The notes: generated by a model from the sequence alone, not told the origin. 64,000 nt of DNA from Butyrivibrio sp. INlla21 (GCF_900116875.1 NZ_FPCC01000013.1:27605-91604); one strand, 5' to 3'. Positions 7,920-18,159 are shown, counted from the first letter of the stretch. Numbers and translations: made by a program.

Positions 7920-9209
7920 ATGAATTATAACAAGAAATTTATACCATGCATTTATCTATTTCAGGGAAAGGCATATTTGGATTTTAATAAGTCAAATGCT
8001 TTGTTTGACGATCCGGTAACGCTTGCTTCTCGTTATTCCGACTGCGGTGCCGATGAAATAATCATATTTGACCTTTCGACCGAAGGAAACGATAAGGAGC
8101 ATGAAGAGGCTCTTGATATCATTAAGAAGATATGTAAGGTTGTCGATACCGATGTTATCGGTGCCGGAAACGTTAAGCGTATGGAAGATATCAAAAAGCT
8201 TCTCTATGCGGGATGCAAAAAGGCTTGTCTTAATTTCTCAAAACAGGGAAATGTTGAGATCATCAAGGAAGTATCCGATAAATTCGGCAAGGATAAGATC
8301 TGTGTTTGCTACAGCAACAACGGACAGATTTATGATAATAAAGAGCTTGTAAATACTTATGCGTGCGAGCTTATAAATATTGCAGATGAAGATCTTACAA
8401 ATGTTACCTTTACAGAGCTCCCCATCATCGTGCTTAAAAAGGCCGCAGGCATTGAAGATGTTGAAAAGCTCTTTTCAGAAAGCAAAGTATCCGGTATTAG
8501 CGGAAATGCCGTTAATGATAACTGCGCCAAGATAGATGAATGGAAAGCAGTATGTAATTCCAAGAACATACCCATCTGCAAACTTGAAGCAAAGTTCTCA
8601 TGGGCTAATCTTAAAAAGAATTCAGATGGCATGGTTCCCGTTATTGTTCAGGACTACAGAACCGATCAGGTGCTTATGCTTGCTTATATGAACGAAGAAG
8701 CATATAACAAGACTCTCGAGACCGGCAAGATGACATATTACAGCCGTAGCAGACAGAGCCTTTGGCTTAAGGGCGAGACAAGCTCTCACTTCCAGTATGT
8801 AAAGGCTTTGTACGCAGACTGTGATTATGATACAATTCTTGCAAAGGTAAAACAGATAGGAGCTGCTTGCCATACCGGAAACTATTCATGCTTCTTTAAT
8901 GAAATTGCAAGCAAGGATTACAGTGAAAAGAACCCTCAGAAGGTTTTGGACAGTGTCTTTGACGTTATCAAAGACAGAAAAGTAAATCCGAGAGAAGGCT
9001 CTTATACCAATTATCTTTTTGATAAGGGAATAGATAAGATTCTTAAGAAGGTGGGAGAAGAGGCTACTGAGATCGTTATCGCAGCCAAGAATCCCAATGA
9101 GAACGAAATTGTTTACGAATTATCTGATTTCCTGTATCATATGATGGTCCTCATGGCAGAAAAGAATGTCAAGTGGGAGGACGTTACAGACGAACTGTCA
9201 AGAAGATAA
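7920..9209 (+). CDS. hisIE: HisIE with an extra N-terminal degenerate HisA/HisF-like domain
   Basis: Residues about 220-330 are HisI (phosphoribosyl-AMP cyclohydrolase; zinc site ADCDYD and ACHTGNYSCF) and about 340-429 are HisE (phosphoribosyl-ATP pyrophosphatase; VGEEATEIVIAAKN), steps 3 and 2 of the pathway. Residues 1-215 resemble the HisA/HisF beta/alpha barrel (FIPCIYLFQGKAY, IIIFDLSTEG, DVIGAGNVKRMEDIKKLLYAGC). Both catalytic Asp positions of that family are changed: Tyr12 replaces the Asp of the IPAIDL-type motif, and Tyr131 (CYSNNG) replaces the second. This domain is therefore unlikely to isomerise ProFAR and may be structural or bind a pathway intermediate. ATG 7920 is preferred over TTG 7914 for spacing to AGGAG. 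No hisA, hisH, hisF or hisC lies nearby. Confidence 0.85.
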   Translation: MNYNKKFIPCIYLFQGKAYLDFNKSNALFDDPVTLASRYSDCGADEIIIFDLSTEGNDKEHEEALDIIKKICKVVDTDVIGAGNVKRMEDIKKLLYAGCKKACLNFSKQGNVEIIKEVSDKFGKDKICVCYSNNGQIYDNKELVNTYACELINIADEDLTNVTFTELPIIVLKKAAGIEDVEKLFSESKVSGISGNAVNDNCAKIDEWKAVCNSKNIPICKLEAKFSWANLKKNSDGMVPVIVQDYRTDQVLMLAYMNEEAYNKTLETGKMTYYSRSRQSLWLKGETSSHFQYVKALYADCDYDTILAKVKQIGAACHTGNYSCFFNEIASKDYSEKNPQKVLDSVFDVIKDRKVNPREGSYTNYLFDKGIDKILKKVGEEATEIVIAAKNPNENEIVYELSDFLYHMMVLMAEKNVKWEDVTDELSRR

Positions 9210-9218
9210 GGAAATAAT

Positions 9219-11093
9219 ATGAATTATAATTTAGCCCTGCCGGATGAGATACTTCTAAGTATAGAGAAACCGGAGAGATACATAGGCAATGAGGTTAACA
9301 GCGTGACCAAGGATAAAGAGAGCGTTGATATCCGATTTGCCATGTGTTTCCCTGATGTTTACGAGATTGGAATGTCTCATTTGGGAATTCAAATACTTTA
9401 CGGAATGTTCAATTCTTATGAAGACGTATGGTGCGAACGTGTCTATTCTCCTTGGACCGACATGGACGCAGTCTTAAGAAAAGAGAACATTCCTCTTTTT
9501 GCGTTAGAATCACAAGATCCCGTAAAAGACTTTGATTTTCTGGGATTCACACTCCAGTATGAGATGTGTTACACAAATATCCTTCAGATACTCGATCTTT
9601 CCAAGATAGCTCTTTTAGCAAAAGACAGAACATGGGATGATCCCATTGTCATAGGCGGAGGACCATGTACCTATAATCCCGAGCCCATAACGGATTTCTT
9701 TGACATATTCTATATTGGTGAAGGCGAGACTAAGTACAGAGAGATTTTTGATATTTATAAAAAAGCCAGAAAAGACGGAATGTCCAGGATTGACTTCTTA
9801 CATGAATGTGCCAAGCTTCAAGGCATCTATGTTCCCGCTTTTTATGATGTAAAATACAAGGAAGACGGAACAATACTTTCCATGCTTCCTATCTATGATG
9901 ACATTCCTAAAGTTATCTATAAAGAGATGTGCCTTGATCTCAATGAAACCTTTTATCCGACAAAGCCGGTGGTTCCCTATATAAAGATCACGCAGGACAG
10001 AGTCGTTTTGGAGATCATGCGAGGCTGTATCAGAGGCTGCAGATTCTGCCAGGCGGGTCAGCTTTATAAACCTCTCAGAGAAAAAGATGTTGAGCATCTT
10101 AAAGAGCTTGCCATAGAGGCTCTAAAGAACACAGGATATGAAGAAATATCATTAAGTTCGCTTAGCTCAAGCGATTACACCATGCTTCCCGAGCTTATTG
10201 ATTTCCTGATAAAAAGCTGTAATGAGAAGAAGGTTAATATTTCGCTTCCTTCGCTTCGTATCGATGCATTTTCATTGGATGTTATGAGCAAGGTTCAAGA
10301 TGTCAAAAAAAGCAGTCTTACATTTGCTCCCGAAGCAGGAACACAGAGGATGCGCGATGTTATAAACAAAGGCCTTACGGAAGAAGATATCTTAAGAGGA
10401 TCTCATGAAGCATTTTTAGGCGGATGGAATAAGGTTAAGCTTTACTTTATGCTGGGTCTACCCACAGAAACAGATGATGATATTCTCGGTATCGGTGATA
10501 TCGCCAATAAAGTTGCCGTTGAATATTTTGAGACGGTACCAAAGGAAAAGAGAAACGGTCGTACGATAGATATTGTTGCAAGTACATCTTTCTTTGTTCC
10601 CAAGCCATTCACTCCTTTCCAGTGGGCTCCCATGAACACGAAAGAGCAGTTCCTTGATAAGGCGGATAAAACACGAAAAGGCATTATGGCTCAGCTCAAT
10701 CAAAAGCACATCAAATACAACTGGCACGAAGCTGATGCCAGTATGATGGAAGGCGTTCTTGCAAGAGGCGACAGAAGACTTAATGAGGTCATTCTGAAAG
10801 CATATAAAAAAGGCTGCATATTTGATGCCTGGGGAGAATACTTTAAGTTTGACGTTTGGATGGACGTATTTAAGAAATGCGGCGTCGATCCGTTCTTCTA
10901 TACGACAAGAGTAAGAGAAGATGACGAAATATTCCCTTGGGACATCATCAATCCCGGCGTGACCAAGGCATTCCTCTTAAGAGAGTGGAAGACAGCCCTT
11001 TCAGGTAAAAAATCAAGTAACTGCAGACAACAATGTCTTGGTTGCGGAGCTGCATCGTACGGTGTTGGTGTTTGCTTTAAGGAGCGTACATAA
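9219..11093 (+). CDS. B12-binding radical SAM protein, TIGR03960-like
   Basis: An iron-sulfur radical SAM protein of the family that sits beside the RNase E/G gene in many Firmicutes; its substrate is unknown to me. The N-terminal 200 residues look like a cobalamin-binding domain (MCFPDVYEIGMSHLGIQILYG). The radical SAM core has MRGCIRGCRFCQAGQ, a CxxxCxxC cluster motif, then SSLSSSDYTMLPELI. The C-terminus carries another cysteine group (CRQQCLGCGAASYG), perhaps a second metal site. At 624 aa it is full length for the family. It overlaps its partner gene by 1 bp and is the head of an operon running to RNase E/G. Confidence 0.85.
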   Translation: MNYNLALPDEILLSIEKPERYIGNEVNSVTKDKESVDIRFAMCFPDVYEIGMSHLGIQILYGMFNSYEDVWCERVYSPWTDMDAVLRKENIPLFALESQDPVKDFDFLGFTLQYEMCYTNILQILDLSKIALLAKDRTWDDPIVIGGGPCTYNPEPITDFFDIFYIGEGETKYREIFDIYKKARKDGMSRIDFLHECAKLQGIYVPAFYDVKYKEDGTILSMLPIYDDIPKVIYKEMCLDLNETFYPTKPVVPYIKITQDRVVLEIMRGCIRGCRFCQAGQLYKPLREKDVEHLKELAIEALKNTGYEEISLSSLSSSDYTMLPELIDFLIKSCNEKKVNISLPSLRIDAFSLDVMSKVQDVKKSSLTFAPEAGTQRMRDVINKGLTEEDILRGSHEAFLGGWNKVKLYFMLGLPTETDDDILGIGDIANKVAVEYFETVPKEKRNGRTIDIVASTSFFVPKPFTPFQWAPMNTKEQFLDKADKTRKGIMAQLNQKHIKYNWHEADASMMEGVLARGDRRLNEVILKAYKKGCIFDAWGEYFKFDVWMDVFKKCGVDPFFYTTRVREDDEIFPWDIINPGVTKAFLLREWKTALSGKKSSNCRQQCLGCGAASYGVGVCFKERT

Positions 11094-11821
11094 TGAATAA
11101 ATTACGCTTGAAATTTTCAAAAAACGGCCCGATTAAATTCATAGGACACCTTGATGTAATGCGCTATTTCCAGAAGGCAATAAGAAGAGCGGAGATAGAC
11201 ATCAAATACTCCGAAGGCTTCAGTCCGCATCAGGTAATTTCTTTTGCGCAGCCCCTTTCCGTAGGTGCTACCAGTGACGGCGAATATATGGATATGACCG
11301 TTAATTCAATGGTTAGCACATCAGATGTTATGAATAGACTTAACGCTGTAATGAACGAAGGAATCGAGATTCTTGCTATAAGAGAACTCGGTGAACGCGA
11401 AGAAAAGGCAATGACCGCAGCTTTCGCCGCAAAGTACAGAATAAAATTCAGAGATAGTCTAAAGCCTGATTTTAACTGGATAGAAGAATTTGAAAAATAC
11501 CTTCAAAAAGACAGACTTCCTGCCATGAAAAAGACCAAGAGCGGCGAAAAAGAGATTGATATGAAGCCTCTTATTTTTGAATACTCTTTTGACAGAGAAA
11601 AAGAGAGTGTTACACTGCTTCTTAGCATGAGCAGCGCAGCTACTTTAAAACCGGCTCTTTTATTTGGTGCATTCTTTGCTTCGCTTAACAAAGAGCTTTC
11701 AACCAACGCTTTGGATGTACACAGAATAGATATTTACAAATATGCGGAAGATGGCGATGTTAAATACATCGAGCCATTCATTACAGATGATATCAATACG
11801 AGGTTCATACTAAATGGCTGA
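11093..11821 (+). CDS. Radical SAM-linked protein, TIGR03936/DUF2344
   Basis: A 242-aa partner of the preceding radical SAM protein; in some organisms the two are one fused protein. The family start is clear (LRLKFSKNGPIKFIGHLDVMRYFQKAIRRAEID), followed by GFSPHQVISFAQPLSVGATSDGEYMD. There is no catalytic motif I can name. Start and stop codons overlap those of both neighbours (1 bp and 8 bp), pointing to tight coupling with the radical SAM protein and RNase E/G. A role in RNA modification or processing is a guess from context. Confidence 0.85.
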   Translation: MNKLRLKFSKNGPIKFIGHLDVMRYFQKAIRRAEIDIKYSEGFSPHQVISFAQPLSVGATSDGEYMDMTVNSMVSTSDVMNRLNAVMNEGIEILAIRELGEREEKAMTAAFAAKYRIKFRDSLKPDFNWIEEFEKYLQKDRLPAMKKTKSGEKEIDMKPLIFEYSFDREKESVTLLLSMSSAATLKPALLFGAFFASLNKELSTNALDVHRIDIYKYAEDGDVKYIEPFITDDINTRFILNG

Positions 11822-12986
11822 GATTATTGTTTCAAGCTACAAAGGAACTCCAGTTGTTACAGCGTTTATCGATAACAAGCTTGAGTTTTTATCCTTTGTA
11901 AGAGACAGTGAGATTCATAATATTTATGTAGGCCGTGTCGATCACATTGTGAAGAATATCGACGCAGCCTTTGTTAAGTATGCGGAAGATAGGGTTGGAT
12001 ATCTCCCCCTCAAAAACATAACAAGTGCTTGCGTTCTAAATAAGAAGTATTCTACGGGTGATAAGCTTTGTAACGGAGACATTGTTCTCGTCCAGGTTGA
12101 ATCCGAAGCTGTAAAGACCAAGAAAACAAAACTTACAACCAATCTTTCCATTCCCGGTAAATATGCCGTTCTGACACTTGGTAAAACCGGAATAGGAGCC
12201 TCGGTCAAGCTTTCTGATTCTCTCAGAGATAAGTACACAGAACTTGTAAGAGATGATTATTTTGGTTTCCTTAATGGTATACGTGATTCATTATATGATT
12301 CCGATATCGGTCTTATTATAAGAACTGAAGTATCAGAGCTTGATGATAATGTCATAAAAGAAGAGGTTTTGGATAGTTGTAAGGAAACAGCTGATATACT
12401 ATGTAATATTATAAAGTTATCAAGAAATCGCACCATATACTCATTGATGTACAAGGCCGATAACAACGATCTGGACGCCCATATTAAAAAAGCAACTGCT
12501 TTCATTAAAAACCGTGGGATCTCAGATATCAATCTTATAGAAGACTCATGTATATACGGTATTCCTTCCAAGATTGAAGAACTATGCAGAAACAAAGTAT
12601 GGCTCAAGAGCGGCGCTTTTATTATCATCGAACAGTTGGAAAGCTTTAACGCCATTGATGTTAATACCGGTAAAGCCATCAAAGGCAAGGATATTGGTGA
12701 AGCTGTTAATAATGAAGCGGCTGTAGAAATAATGCGACAGATACGACTTCGCAATCTTACAGGCATGATACTTATCGATTTTATAAATATGAATGATGAA
12801 GAACAAAAGCAAAAACTTATCGATAAAGTGAAAAAATTATGCAAGCAAGATCCGATACATACGTCATTTATTGATATTACGGGCCTTGGCATCATGGAAC
12901 TCATAAGAAATAAAAACGATAAATCATTAAAAGAAATATTAAAGGATGTAGAAAAAGCTGTTGACAACAGTAAACATCAATGTTAA
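11814..12986 (+). CDS. rng: Ribonuclease E/G family endoribonuclease
   Basis: Endoribonuclease that trims rRNA precursors or decays mRNA. The N-terminal part has an S1-type RNA-binding region (NIYVGRVDHIVKNIDAAFVKY...GYLPLK). The DNase I-like catalytic part has the two metal-binding Asp motifs, FNAIDVNTGK and MILIDFINM. At 390 aa it is shorter than E. coli RNase G (489 aa), lacks the long RNase E tail, and I do not see the CPxC zinc-link, so it may be monomeric or use another interface. Its 3' end contains the promoter of the following ribosomal protein operon. Confidence 0.88.
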   Translation: MAEIIVSSYKGTPVVTAFIDNKLEFLSFVRDSEIHNIYVGRVDHIVKNIDAAFVKYAEDRVGYLPLKNITSACVLNKKYSTGDKLCNGDIVLVQVESEAVKTKKTKLTTNLSIPGKYAVLTLGKTGIGASVKLSDSLRDKYTELVRDDYFGFLNGIRDSLYDSDIGLIIRTEVSELDDNVIKEEVLDSCKETADILCNIIKLSRNRTIYSLMYKADNNDLDAHIKKATAFIKNRGISDINLIEDSCIYGIPSKIEELCRNKVWLKSGAFIIIEQLESFNAIDVNTGKAIKGKDIGEAVNNEAAVEIMRQIRLRNLTGMILIDFINMNDEEQKQKLIDKVKKLCKQDPIHTSFIDITGLGIMELIRNKNDKSLKEILKDVEKAVDNSKHQC

Positions 12987-12989
12987 TAT
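12961..12989 (+). promoter_or_regulatory. Sigma-A promoter for rplU-prp-rpmA inside the end of rng
   Basis: TTGACA at 12961-12966, a 17-bp spacer and TAATAT at 12984-12989. The -10 overlaps the rng stop codon. Confidence 0.65.
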
Positions 12990-13070
12990 ATCTTGGTATG
13001 CCGCATAACTAGGCTTAAGTGGATTTATCCCGCCAAAGTTAGCGAGTTTTTTTGAAGAAGGAGGTAACTT
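12990..13070 (+). ncRNA. Probable L21 leader of the rplU operon
   Basis: The 5' untranslated region between the promoter and the AAGGAGG site of rplU. It has a short CGC/GCG hairpin (around 13031-13046) followed by seven T residues, a shape consistent with the autoregulatory L21 leader known in Firmicutes. I did not match it against a covariance model, so the class is an inference from position. Confidence 0.45.
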
Positions 13071-13379
13071 ATGTACGCAATTATTGTAACTGGTGGTAAG
13101 CAGTACAAAGTTTCCGAGGGCGACGAGATCAGAGTTGAGAAGCTCGACGTAGAGCCCGGAAAAAAGGTAACATTTGATAATGTTATCGCAGTAAACGATG
13201 ACAAGGAACTTAAGGTTGCTGACGATGTTAGCAAGGCTAAGGTTAGCGCTACTGTTGTTGAGCAGGGACGTGCTAAGAAGGTTGTTGTTTACAAGTACAA
13301 GAGAAAGACTGGCTATCACAAGAAGAATGGCCACAGACAGCCTTTCACAACTGTAAAGATCGAAAAGATCACATTGTAA
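13071..13379 (+). CDS. rplU: 50S ribosomal protein L21
   Basis: Large-subunit protein of 102 aa that binds 23S rRNA. Recognised by MYAIIVTGGKQYKVSEGD at the N-terminus and the basic C-terminus KYKRKTGYHKKNGHRQPFT. Strong AAGGAGG site. First gene of the classic Firmicute trio L21, Prp protease, L27. Confidence 0.97.
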   Translation: MYAIIVTGGKQYKVSEGDEIRVEKLDVEPGKKVTFDNVIAVNDDKELKVADDVSKAKVSATVVEQGRAKKVVVYKYKRKTGYHKKNGHRQPFTTVKIEKITL

Positions 13380-13399
13380 TTGATTTATAAGCCAAAGCA

Positions 13400-13729
13400 A
13401 TGACAACTATTACGATTACAAAATCATCCAATGATTCATATAAGAGTATCGAATGTCTCGGACATGCAGGTTTTGCCGATTACGGCAATGACATTGTTTG
13501 TTCTGCGATATCTGTACTTACCATCAATCTTATAAATTCGATTGATAAGCTGACAGATGATAAGATTTCTGTCGATCAGGATGAAGAACAAGGTTTGATA
13601 AGACTTTCATTTGAAGGTGATCCTTCCAAGGAAGCAGATATTCTACTTCAGTCTTACGAACTCGGAATAGACAGCATTTCTAGGCAGTACGGTAAGAAAT
13701 TTTTGAACATTAAATTTAGGAGGGAATAA
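13400..13729 (+). CDS. prp: Ribosomal-processing cysteine protease Prp
   Basis: Cysteine protease that removes the N-terminal extension of L27 before it enters the ribosome. The 109-aa protein has the family dyad: His22 in LGHAGFADYGND and Cys34 in VCSAISVL. It lies between rplU and rpmA as in other Firmicutes, and the adjacent L27 carries the matching LQFFA site, which together make the call firm. The ATG lacks a strong ribosome site. Confidence 0.93.
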   Translation: MTTITITKSSNDSYKSIECLGHAGFADYGNDIVCSAISVLTINLINSIDKLTDDKISVDQDEEQGLIRLSFEGDPSKEADILLQSYELGIDSISRQYGKKFLNIKFRRE

Positions 13730-13732
13730 GTC

Positions 13733-14020
13733 ATGTTGAATATGAACCTTCAATTTTTTGCTCATAAGAAGGGTGTTGGATCAACCAAGAACGGTAGAGA
13801 TTCAGAATCCAAGAGACTTGGAGCAAAAAGAGCTGACGGACAATTCGTAAAGGCCGGTAATATTTTATACAGACAGCGCGGAACACACATTCATCCCGGT
13901 GTTAATGTAGGAATCGGTAAAGATGATACATTGTTTGCACTTGTTGATGGTGTTCTTAGATTTGAGCGCAAGGGCAGAGATAAAAAGCAGGCCAGCGTTC
14001 ATCCTGTAGAGAATAAGTAA
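13733..14020 (+). CDS. rpmA: 50S ribosomal protein L27 with Prp-cleaved extension
   Basis: L27 reaches the peptidyl-transferase centre through its N-terminus. Here the protein begins [17 protein letters not shown]; the conserved LQFF/A site means the first nine residues must be cut off by Prp so that the mature protein begins AHKKG. The rest ([31 protein letters not shown]) is standard. 95 aa. AGGAGG site at the end of prp. Followed by a terminator. Confidence 0.97.
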   Translation: MLNMNLQFFAHKKGVGSTKNGRDSESKRLGAKRADGQFVKAGNILYRQRGTHIHPGVNVGIGKDDTLFALVDGVLRFERKGRDKKQASVHPVENK

Positions 14021-14028
14021 TTATTTAA

Positions 14029-15462
<1,434 letters not shown>

Positions 15463-15777
15463 ATGAACCTTACAAGTAAACAACGCGCTTATCTTAAGAG
15501 TCTTGCTTCAGAGCTTGAACCTGTATTCCAGATCGGTAAAGCTACTGTTACTCCCGAAATTACAGATGCCATTGCCGAGACTTTTAATACACACGAGCTC
15601 GTTAAGATAACTGTTCTTAAGAATTGCATAGAAGATGTAACCAATGTAGCGATCATGATCTCGGAAAGAACACGTTCCGAGCTTATCCAGGTAATCGGAA
15701 GAAAGATCGTTTTATACAAACCCTTTAAGGATGAGCCTAAGATCATTCTTCCAAAGGCCAAAAAGGCTAATGCTTAA
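15463..15777 (+). CDS. yhbY: YhbY family RNA-binding (CRM domain) protein
   Basis: Small CRM-domain protein that binds pre-50S ribosomal particles. The 104-aa sequence shows LTSKQRAYLKSLASELEPV, FQIGKATVTPEI and GRKIVLYKP. The GxxG-type loop usual for CRM is not sharply visible but overall similarity is clear. It directly follows obgE (stop then ATG), as in many Firmicutes, fitting a shared role in ribosome assembly. Confidence 0.9.
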   Translation: MNLTSKQRAYLKSLASELEPVFQIGKATVTPEITDAIAETFNTHELVKITVLKNCIEDVTNVAIMISERTRSELIQVIGRKIVLYKPFKDEPKIILPKAKKANA

Positions 15778-15836
15778 TCAGGGTATTCTTATCTTTATTT
15801 AGTTCTATCAAATCAATACCATATGGAGGCATATTT

Positions 15837-16445
15837 ATGGAATGCAGAAAAATTGGTATACTTGGCGGAACATTCGATCCTATTCATAACGGACACCTTT
15901 TACTGGGAGAAGCTGCCAGAGAGCAGTTTTCTTTGGATAGAGTAATATATATCCCGGGTAATCTGGCGCATATGCCAAACAGAACAGAGGTGTCAGACGG
16001 TGATACCAGGTATCAGATGGTCAAAATGGCTATCAATGACAACCCGTATTTTACTTGTTCCAGAATAGAAATAGATAAGGAAAACGGAACCTATACATAC
16101 AATACGATCGAAGAACTAAAGCTCATGTACCCCGGAGATGAGCTATATCTTATCCTCGGTGGTGATTCAGTAATAGGAATAGAATCCTGGTATAAGTTCA
16201 AAGACCTATTACAATCATGCATTATACTTGCAGCGGTCAGAGAAGAAGACGATCTTCCCGCCCTTGATAAAAAGAGAAGAGAACTTGCCAAGATATATGG
16301 TGCGGATATAAGACTCCTTGCATTTAACAGAGTTGATATCTCCGCTACCGATATCAGACAAAAGATAAGAATGGGAAGATCTGTAAGATACATGCTTCCG
16401 GATGAGTGTATTGAATATATCTGCATAAAAGGACTTTATAAATGA
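15837..16445 (+). CDS. nadD: Nicotinate-nucleotide adenylyltransferase
   Basis: Makes nicotinic acid adenine dinucleotide from NaMN and ATP on the way to NAD. The nucleotidyltransferase motifs are GGTFDPIHNGHLLLGE at the N-terminus and ISATDIRQKIRMG near the C-terminus (SxTxxR type). 202 aa. GGAGG site 9 nt before the ATG. The stop overlaps the yqeK start by 4 bp. Confidence 0.95.
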   Translation: MECRKIGILGGTFDPIHNGHLLLGEAAREQFSLDRVIYIPGNLAHMPNRTEVSDGDTRYQMVKMAINDNPYFTCSRIEIDKENGTYTYNTIEELKLMYPGDELYLILGGDSVIGIESWYKFKDLLQSCIILAAVREEDDLPALDKKRRELAKIYGADIRLLAFNRVDISATDIRQKIRMGRSVRYMLPDECIEYICIKGLYK

Positions 16446-17029
16446 AGACTTTAGATAATGATACAGTGCAAAAGATAAGAAAAACACTGGAGGGAGAACT
16501 TAAACCCGAAAGATTCACCCATACACTCGGTGTTGCATATACCGCAACAAGTATGGCAATGGTCTTCGGTGCTGATATTGATAAAGCTCTTATTGCCGGA
16601 CTTCTTCATGATTGTGCCAAATGCATGTCACATGAAGATCAGATCAAGCTCTGCAAAAAGAATAATATCGAACTTTCGGAAACCGAAAAAAAGAATCATT
16701 CGCTGCTACACGCAAAAGCAGGAGTATATTTGGCCAGAACCAAATACGATGTATATGATACAGAGATACTTAATGCCATAAGATGGCATACTACCGGAAA
16801 AGAAGATATGTCTTTACTGGAAAAGATCATATATATTGCTGATTTTATAGAACCTTCACGTAAACCGCTCGAAGGAATGGATGAGATCAGGAAAGAAGCT
16901 TTTACAGATATTGATAAGTGTCTTGCTCATATACTTCATGATTCGGTGATATATTTACAGACTATCGGAAAAGAGATAGATAACTCCACCATGGATGCCT
17001 ATCTTTTTTATAAAAAGTACTACAAGTAA
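16442..17029 (+). CDS. yqeK: HD-domain hydrolase YqeK (symmetrical Ap4A hydrolase)
   Basis: HD-superfamily metal phosphohydrolase; the YqeK family splits diadenosine tetraphosphate to two ADP. HD motifs: His in FTHTLGVAYTA, then LLHDCAKCM, and IRWHTTGKEDM and ADFIEPSRK. 195 aa. Overlaps nadD by 4 bp and is followed 10 bp later by rsfS, the usual Firmicute order. Confidence 0.9.
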   Translation: MKTLDNDTVQKIRKTLEGELKPERFTHTLGVAYTATSMAMVFGADIDKALIAGLLHDCAKCMSHEDQIKLCKKNNIELSETEKKNHSLLHAKAGVYLARTKYDVYDTEILNAIRWHTTGKEDMSLLEKIIYIADFIEPSRKPLEGMDEIRKEAFTDIDKCLAHILHDSVIYLQTIGKEIDNSTMDAYLFYKKYYK

Positions 17030-17039
17030 AGAGGTGACT

Positions 17040-17405
17040 ATGTCAGATATAGATATTTCTAAGAAGATGGCGGCACTTGCCATAGAAGCTCTCGAAGACA
17101 GAAAAGGAGAGGACGTTCATACAATTGATATCAGCAACATTTCAACAATTGCAGATTACTTTGTAATAGCAAGCGGAACCAACATCAACCAGGTACAGGC
17201 ACTTGCAGACAATGTTCAGGATGTACTCGGAAGAGCCAGACATATGACTAAAAATGTCGAAGGCTATGACACAGGAAAGTGGATCCTTCTTGATTTCGGC
17301 GATATCATTGTTCATGTATTTGATAGCGAGAACCGTTTATTCTACGATCTTGAGAGAATCTGGAGAGACGGAAAGCTGATCGAAAAAGATGAATTAAGCA
17401 AATAA
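17040..17405 (+). CDS. rsfS: Ribosome silencing factor RsfS
   Basis: Binds L14 and blocks joining of ribosomal subunits when nutrients run low. The 121-aa protein shows DISNISTIADYFVIASGTNINQ and WILLDFGDIIVHVFDSENR, then FYDLERIW. The ATG at 17040 has a GAGGTG site just upstream; an in-frame ATG 45 bp earlier lies inside yqeK and has no such site. Last gene of the obg cluster, followed by a strong terminator. Confidence 0.94.
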   Translation: MSDIDISKKMAALAIEALEDRKGEDVHTIDISNISTIADYFVIASGTNINQVQALADNVQDVLGRARHMTKNVEGYDTGKWILLDFGDIIVHVFDSENRLFYDLERIWRDGKLIEKDELSK

Positions 17406-17424
17406 AATACATAGTAAATAAAAC

Positions 17425-17458
17425 AAGCGTACAGATACATTTATCTGTACGCTTTTAT
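17425..17458. terminator. Bidirectional terminator between rsfS and lexA
   Basis: AAGCGTACAGAT at 17425-17436 and ATCTGTACGCTT at 17443-17454 form a perfect 12-bp stem with a 6-nt loop. T-rich on the right for rsfS; on the other strand GTTTTATTT follows, so it can also end lexA. Confidence 0.88.
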
Positions 17459-17490
17459 ATTCCATAAGCAAGTATTTGGGATAGTTATAA

Positions 17491-18108
17491 TCAATAAAAA
17501 CGCATTATACCGAAAACTTTACCCAAAATAGTGCAGTCACTGACAATAATGGGATCCATATTGTCATTCTCAGGCTGAAGTCTTATATGATCCTTCTCCT
17601 TGTAAAAGGTCTTGACCGTAGCGGAATCATCAATAAGCGCAACTACCTGATCGCCGTTTTTTGCAGTATTGCAAACCTGAACAAAAAGCTTGTCACCATT
17701 GAAAATACCTGCATTTATCATAGAATCGCCCTTAACGTTAAGAATAAAAGCATCGGCTCCCTTGGGGCACATACTGGCCGGAATGGGGATATAAGAATCT
17801 ATATTTTCTTCCGCAAGAATGGGAGTGCCGGCAGCAACCTGACCTATAACCGGAATACTTACGATCTCGGTTCTGACCATATTGAAGCCGTCATCGCATA
17901 TCTCAATAGCACGCGGTTTGGTGGGATCTCGTCTGATATATCCGTTCTTTTCCAAAGTCTCAAGATGTGCATGGACAGAAGAAGTAGATTTAAGATTAAC
18001 CGCTGCACAAATATCTCTTACAGAAGGAGGAAATCCTCTGGATAATGTCTGTTCTTTGATGTAGTCAAGAATCTCCTGTTGTTTACGAGAAATATTGCCT
18101 TTTTCCAT
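17491..18108 (-). CDS. lexA: SOS repressor LexA
   Basis: Represses DNA-damage genes and cleaves itself when bound to RecA filaments. The N-terminal winged helix spans residues 1-70 (SRKQQEILDYI, GFPPSVRDICAAV, STSSVHAHLETL). The self-cleavage site Ala93-Gly94 (QVAAGTP), the catalytic Ser129 (VKGDSM) and Lys166 (SATVKTFY) are all present. 205 aa. The start with an AAGGAGG site is at 18108; an upstream in-frame ATG is not used in my reading. It is divergent from a YneA-like gene, and LexA boxes fill the space between, implying autoregulation. Confidence 0.96.
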   Translation of the reverse strand: MEKGNISRKQQEILDYIKEQTLSRGFPPSVRDICAAVNLKSTSSVHAHLETLEKNGYIRRDPTKPRAIEICDDGFNMVRTEIVSIPVIGQVAAGTPILAEENIDSYIPIPASMCPKGADAFILNVKGDSMINAGIFNGDKLFVQVCNTAKNGDQVVALIDDSATVKTFYKEKDHIRLQPENDNMDPIIVSDCTILGKVFGIMRFY

Positions 18109-18159
18109 ATAATCCTCCTTATCTTTTTTAACAGTATAACATATCCACATATAAAAAAG

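Noticed and set aside
12257..12967. Minus-strand open frame of 236 codons inside rng
   Set aside because: Lies wholly antisense to a well-supported gene; serine/leucine/isoleucine-rich composition typical of a shadow frame.
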